From an uncultured Rickettsiales bacterium (GTDB taxonomy: Bacteria > Pseudomonadota > Alphaproteobacteria > Rickettsiales > UBA1997), in contig CAKVBE010000082.1 in NCBI GenBank assembly GCA_934725005.1, positions 1-5,137 of the forward strand: 5,137 bases of DNA, in the 5' to 3' direction. Below are positions 4,024-5,137 of the stretch, piece by piece; within the stretch, counting starts at the first letter, position 1; every line of letters starts with the position of its first letter. Position numbers and translations under genes: made by a program. Below the pieces are notes generated by a model, which was not told the origin of the DNA, made no database searches, and saw only the letters and a list, made by a program, of their open reading frames with translations.

Positions 4024-5137
4024 ATGAAAAAGACTAGGTTAGATGCGTATTGCAAAGGTATTATCGCTAAAAATTTGCTAAACCTGTTTAATAAAAATAA
4101 TAGCGATATTAATCATAGAATGCAATTTGTTGACGCTCTGTGTAACATTATTGATGACTTTCATAGAAATTATGTTGATAAGCTACTTATGGAAAATATG
4201 AAAAAAAAATTAGAAGCTAATTATGAACAACTTATAAATGAAGGACGTAAAAAGGAAACAAATGAGCTAAAGTTAAAAATTGAAGAAGATATTAAAAAGT
4301 TTGAAAACCACCTGAGATTGATAAAAAAACTAACAGATAGTATTAACATTGATTGTAAAATATATAATAATGATAATGCTAAAGTACTTCATATAAACCT
4401 TAGTTATTTTGATTTAAGCAGAATGGATAATAGCTTTTTTAAGCTAATGACGAAGGAAATCGGAAGAAGATACAAAGAGCACTATAAAGATGTGGTTATT
4501 AATTTTAACTATTGTTTGATAGGACAAGATATATTTGATACTATAAAAAATTCAAGATATGATAAAAGTAGAATAAGTAGTAAAACAAGAATATTTATAA
4601 TAAGTGGAATAAATAGTAGAATAATAAAAAATGGAATCGAGATAAATGGTGTTAAAATTAACTATAAAGGTTTTTGTCTTAAGGATGTAAATCTAACACA
4701 GTATAGTCTTGATGAACTTTCAGATAAAAATAAAATGCCTGGATTAAATAATAATAATGATGATGATTGCTATTTTTATTTAATGCTGTTAAAAAATGTC
4801 ATAAACTATGAAACATTGATAAAAGCTGTTGATTTTATTAAAAAGAATAGCAAGAAACAAAGATCTTTTCCATTAAATCTTACTGGATTAAGTGTAGAAG
4901 AATTAGAAGAATTTTATGAAGAAAACAAAAATGATGCTTATTTTAGAACCATGGATAACCATAATTATAACGGAATTAAACTGAACGAAGAACATGTTAA
5001 AACGATTTTAAATCTAAGAGATGGTAAGACTTATCTAGGAAGAACTAGAGGTGATTTACATGGTTTTGATTTAAGTAGGATTTGGTTACATCATATACGT
5101 TTCAATGGAGCAAATTTAAATGATGCCAACTTAGTAG
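4024..5137 (+). CDS. Pentapeptide-repeat protein with a long, unrecognised N-terminal region (3'-partial)
   Basis: An open frame of 371 codons runs off the right edge. AGG at 4014-4016, 7 bases before the ATG, and a consensus promoter upstream fix the start. There is no signal peptide or membrane segment, so the product is probably cytosolic or exported by another route. Residues 1-60 are helical and polar. Residues 57-105 are rich in Lys, Glu and Leu and likely form a coiled coil. Residues 105-340 match no family I recognise, and include an Asn/Asp run from AAT and GAT triplets (4747-4767). From residue 344 the sequence becomes a pentapeptide repeat (DLHGF, DLSRI, WLHHI, RFNGA, NLNDA, NLV...), which folds as a right-handed four-sided beta-helix. 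Two shorter pentapeptide-like runs occur earlier, at 120-139 and 213-232. Codon use differs from rarA: AAC 13 against 2 and CTA 8 against 1. Pentapeptide proteins include gyrase-protecting DNA mimics and host-interaction proteins, but nothing here selects a role. The open frame is certain; the function is unknown. Confidence 0.85.
   Translation, partial: MKKTRLDAYCKGIIAKNLLNLFNKNNSDINHRMQFVDALCNIIDDFHRNYVDKLLMENMKKKLEANYEQLINEGRKKETNELKLKIEEDIKKFENHLRLIKKLTDSINIDCKIYNNDNAKVLHINLSYFDLSRMDNSFFKLMTKEIGRRYKEHYKDVVINFNYCLIGQDIFDTIKNSRYDKSRISSKTRIFIISGINSRIIKNGIEINGVKINYKGFCLKDVNLTQYSLDELSDKNKMPGLNNNNDDDCYFYLMLLKNVINYETLIKAVDFIKKNSKKQRSFPLNLTGLSVEELEEFYEENKNDAYFRTMDNHNYNGIKLNEEHVKTILNLRDGKTYLGRTRGDLHGFDLSRIWLHHIRFNGANLNDANLV
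4747..4767 (+). repeat. Trinucleotide run (AAT)4(GAT)3 inside the pentapeptide-repeat gene
   Basis: Four AAT codons are followed by three GAT codons, giving Asn4-Asp3 at residues 242-248. The unit is three bases, so slippage would change protein length without shifting frame. It probably marks a flexible linker. Confidence 0.6.
5053..5137 (+). repeat. Start of a pentapeptide-repeat tract (coding)
   Basis: Residues 344-371 read DLHGF, DLSRI, WLHHI, RFNGA, NLNDA, NLV. The unit follows the A(D/N)LXX pattern with Leu or Phe at the central position and becomes more regular (GANLNDANL) toward the right edge. The tract continues past the window, so its length and the end of the protein are unseen. 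Confidence 0.85.

Overview
The window is very AT-rich bacterial chromosome. The organism is most likely a low-GC alphaproteobacterium. This is an inference from the wording of two conserved proteins: RarA carries the NGDGRFLLN, HKSIRGSD, YDFLGSPEGD and APTKLMKELGY stretches, and the ComM fragment carries AMNPCRCG and GPLLDRFDLF. I recall these as alphaproteobacterial forms. No rRNA or tRNA is present to confirm it.

Layout. Bases 4-960 (+) hold the C-terminal two thirds of a ComM/YifB AAA+ ATPase, with an in-frame TAG as the first codon of the window. Bases 1087-1416 (+) encode a small TRL-family lipoprotein with its own candidate promoter, a ribosome site and a strong intrinsic terminator (1436-1468). 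Bases 1469-1860 contain no gene but hold two compound inverted repeats. Bases 1861-2352 (-) encode a TM2-domain membrane protein, convergent with the lipoprotein and divergent from rarA. Bases 2506-3804 (+) encode complete RarA. Bases 3805-4023 hold a 43-base inverted repeat and a perfect-consensus sigma70 promoter. From 4024 to the right edge runs a long open frame (371 codons, not closed) with a mostly unrecognised N-terminal region that enters pentapeptide repeats just before the window ends.

How the parts relate. ComM (branch migration during transformation) and RarA (stalled forks and recombination intermediates) both belong to DNA recombination and repair. They are separate transcription units here, each flanked by accessory-looking genes. 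The lipoprotein and TM2 protein are envelope proteins with no visible functional link to them. The pentapeptide-repeat gene stands apart: it has the best promoter in the window, a clear ribosome site, and codon use unlike rarA (AAC 13 times in 371 codons against 2 in 432; CTA 8 against 1). This suggests a recently acquired or differently selected gene.

The most promising novelty is this pentapeptide-repeat protein, whose N-terminal part contains two scattered pentapeptide-like runs. Next come the compound palindromes in the gene-free DNA and the TAG at the head of the comM fragment. No defence island, CRISPR array, insertion sequence or RNA gene could be supported.
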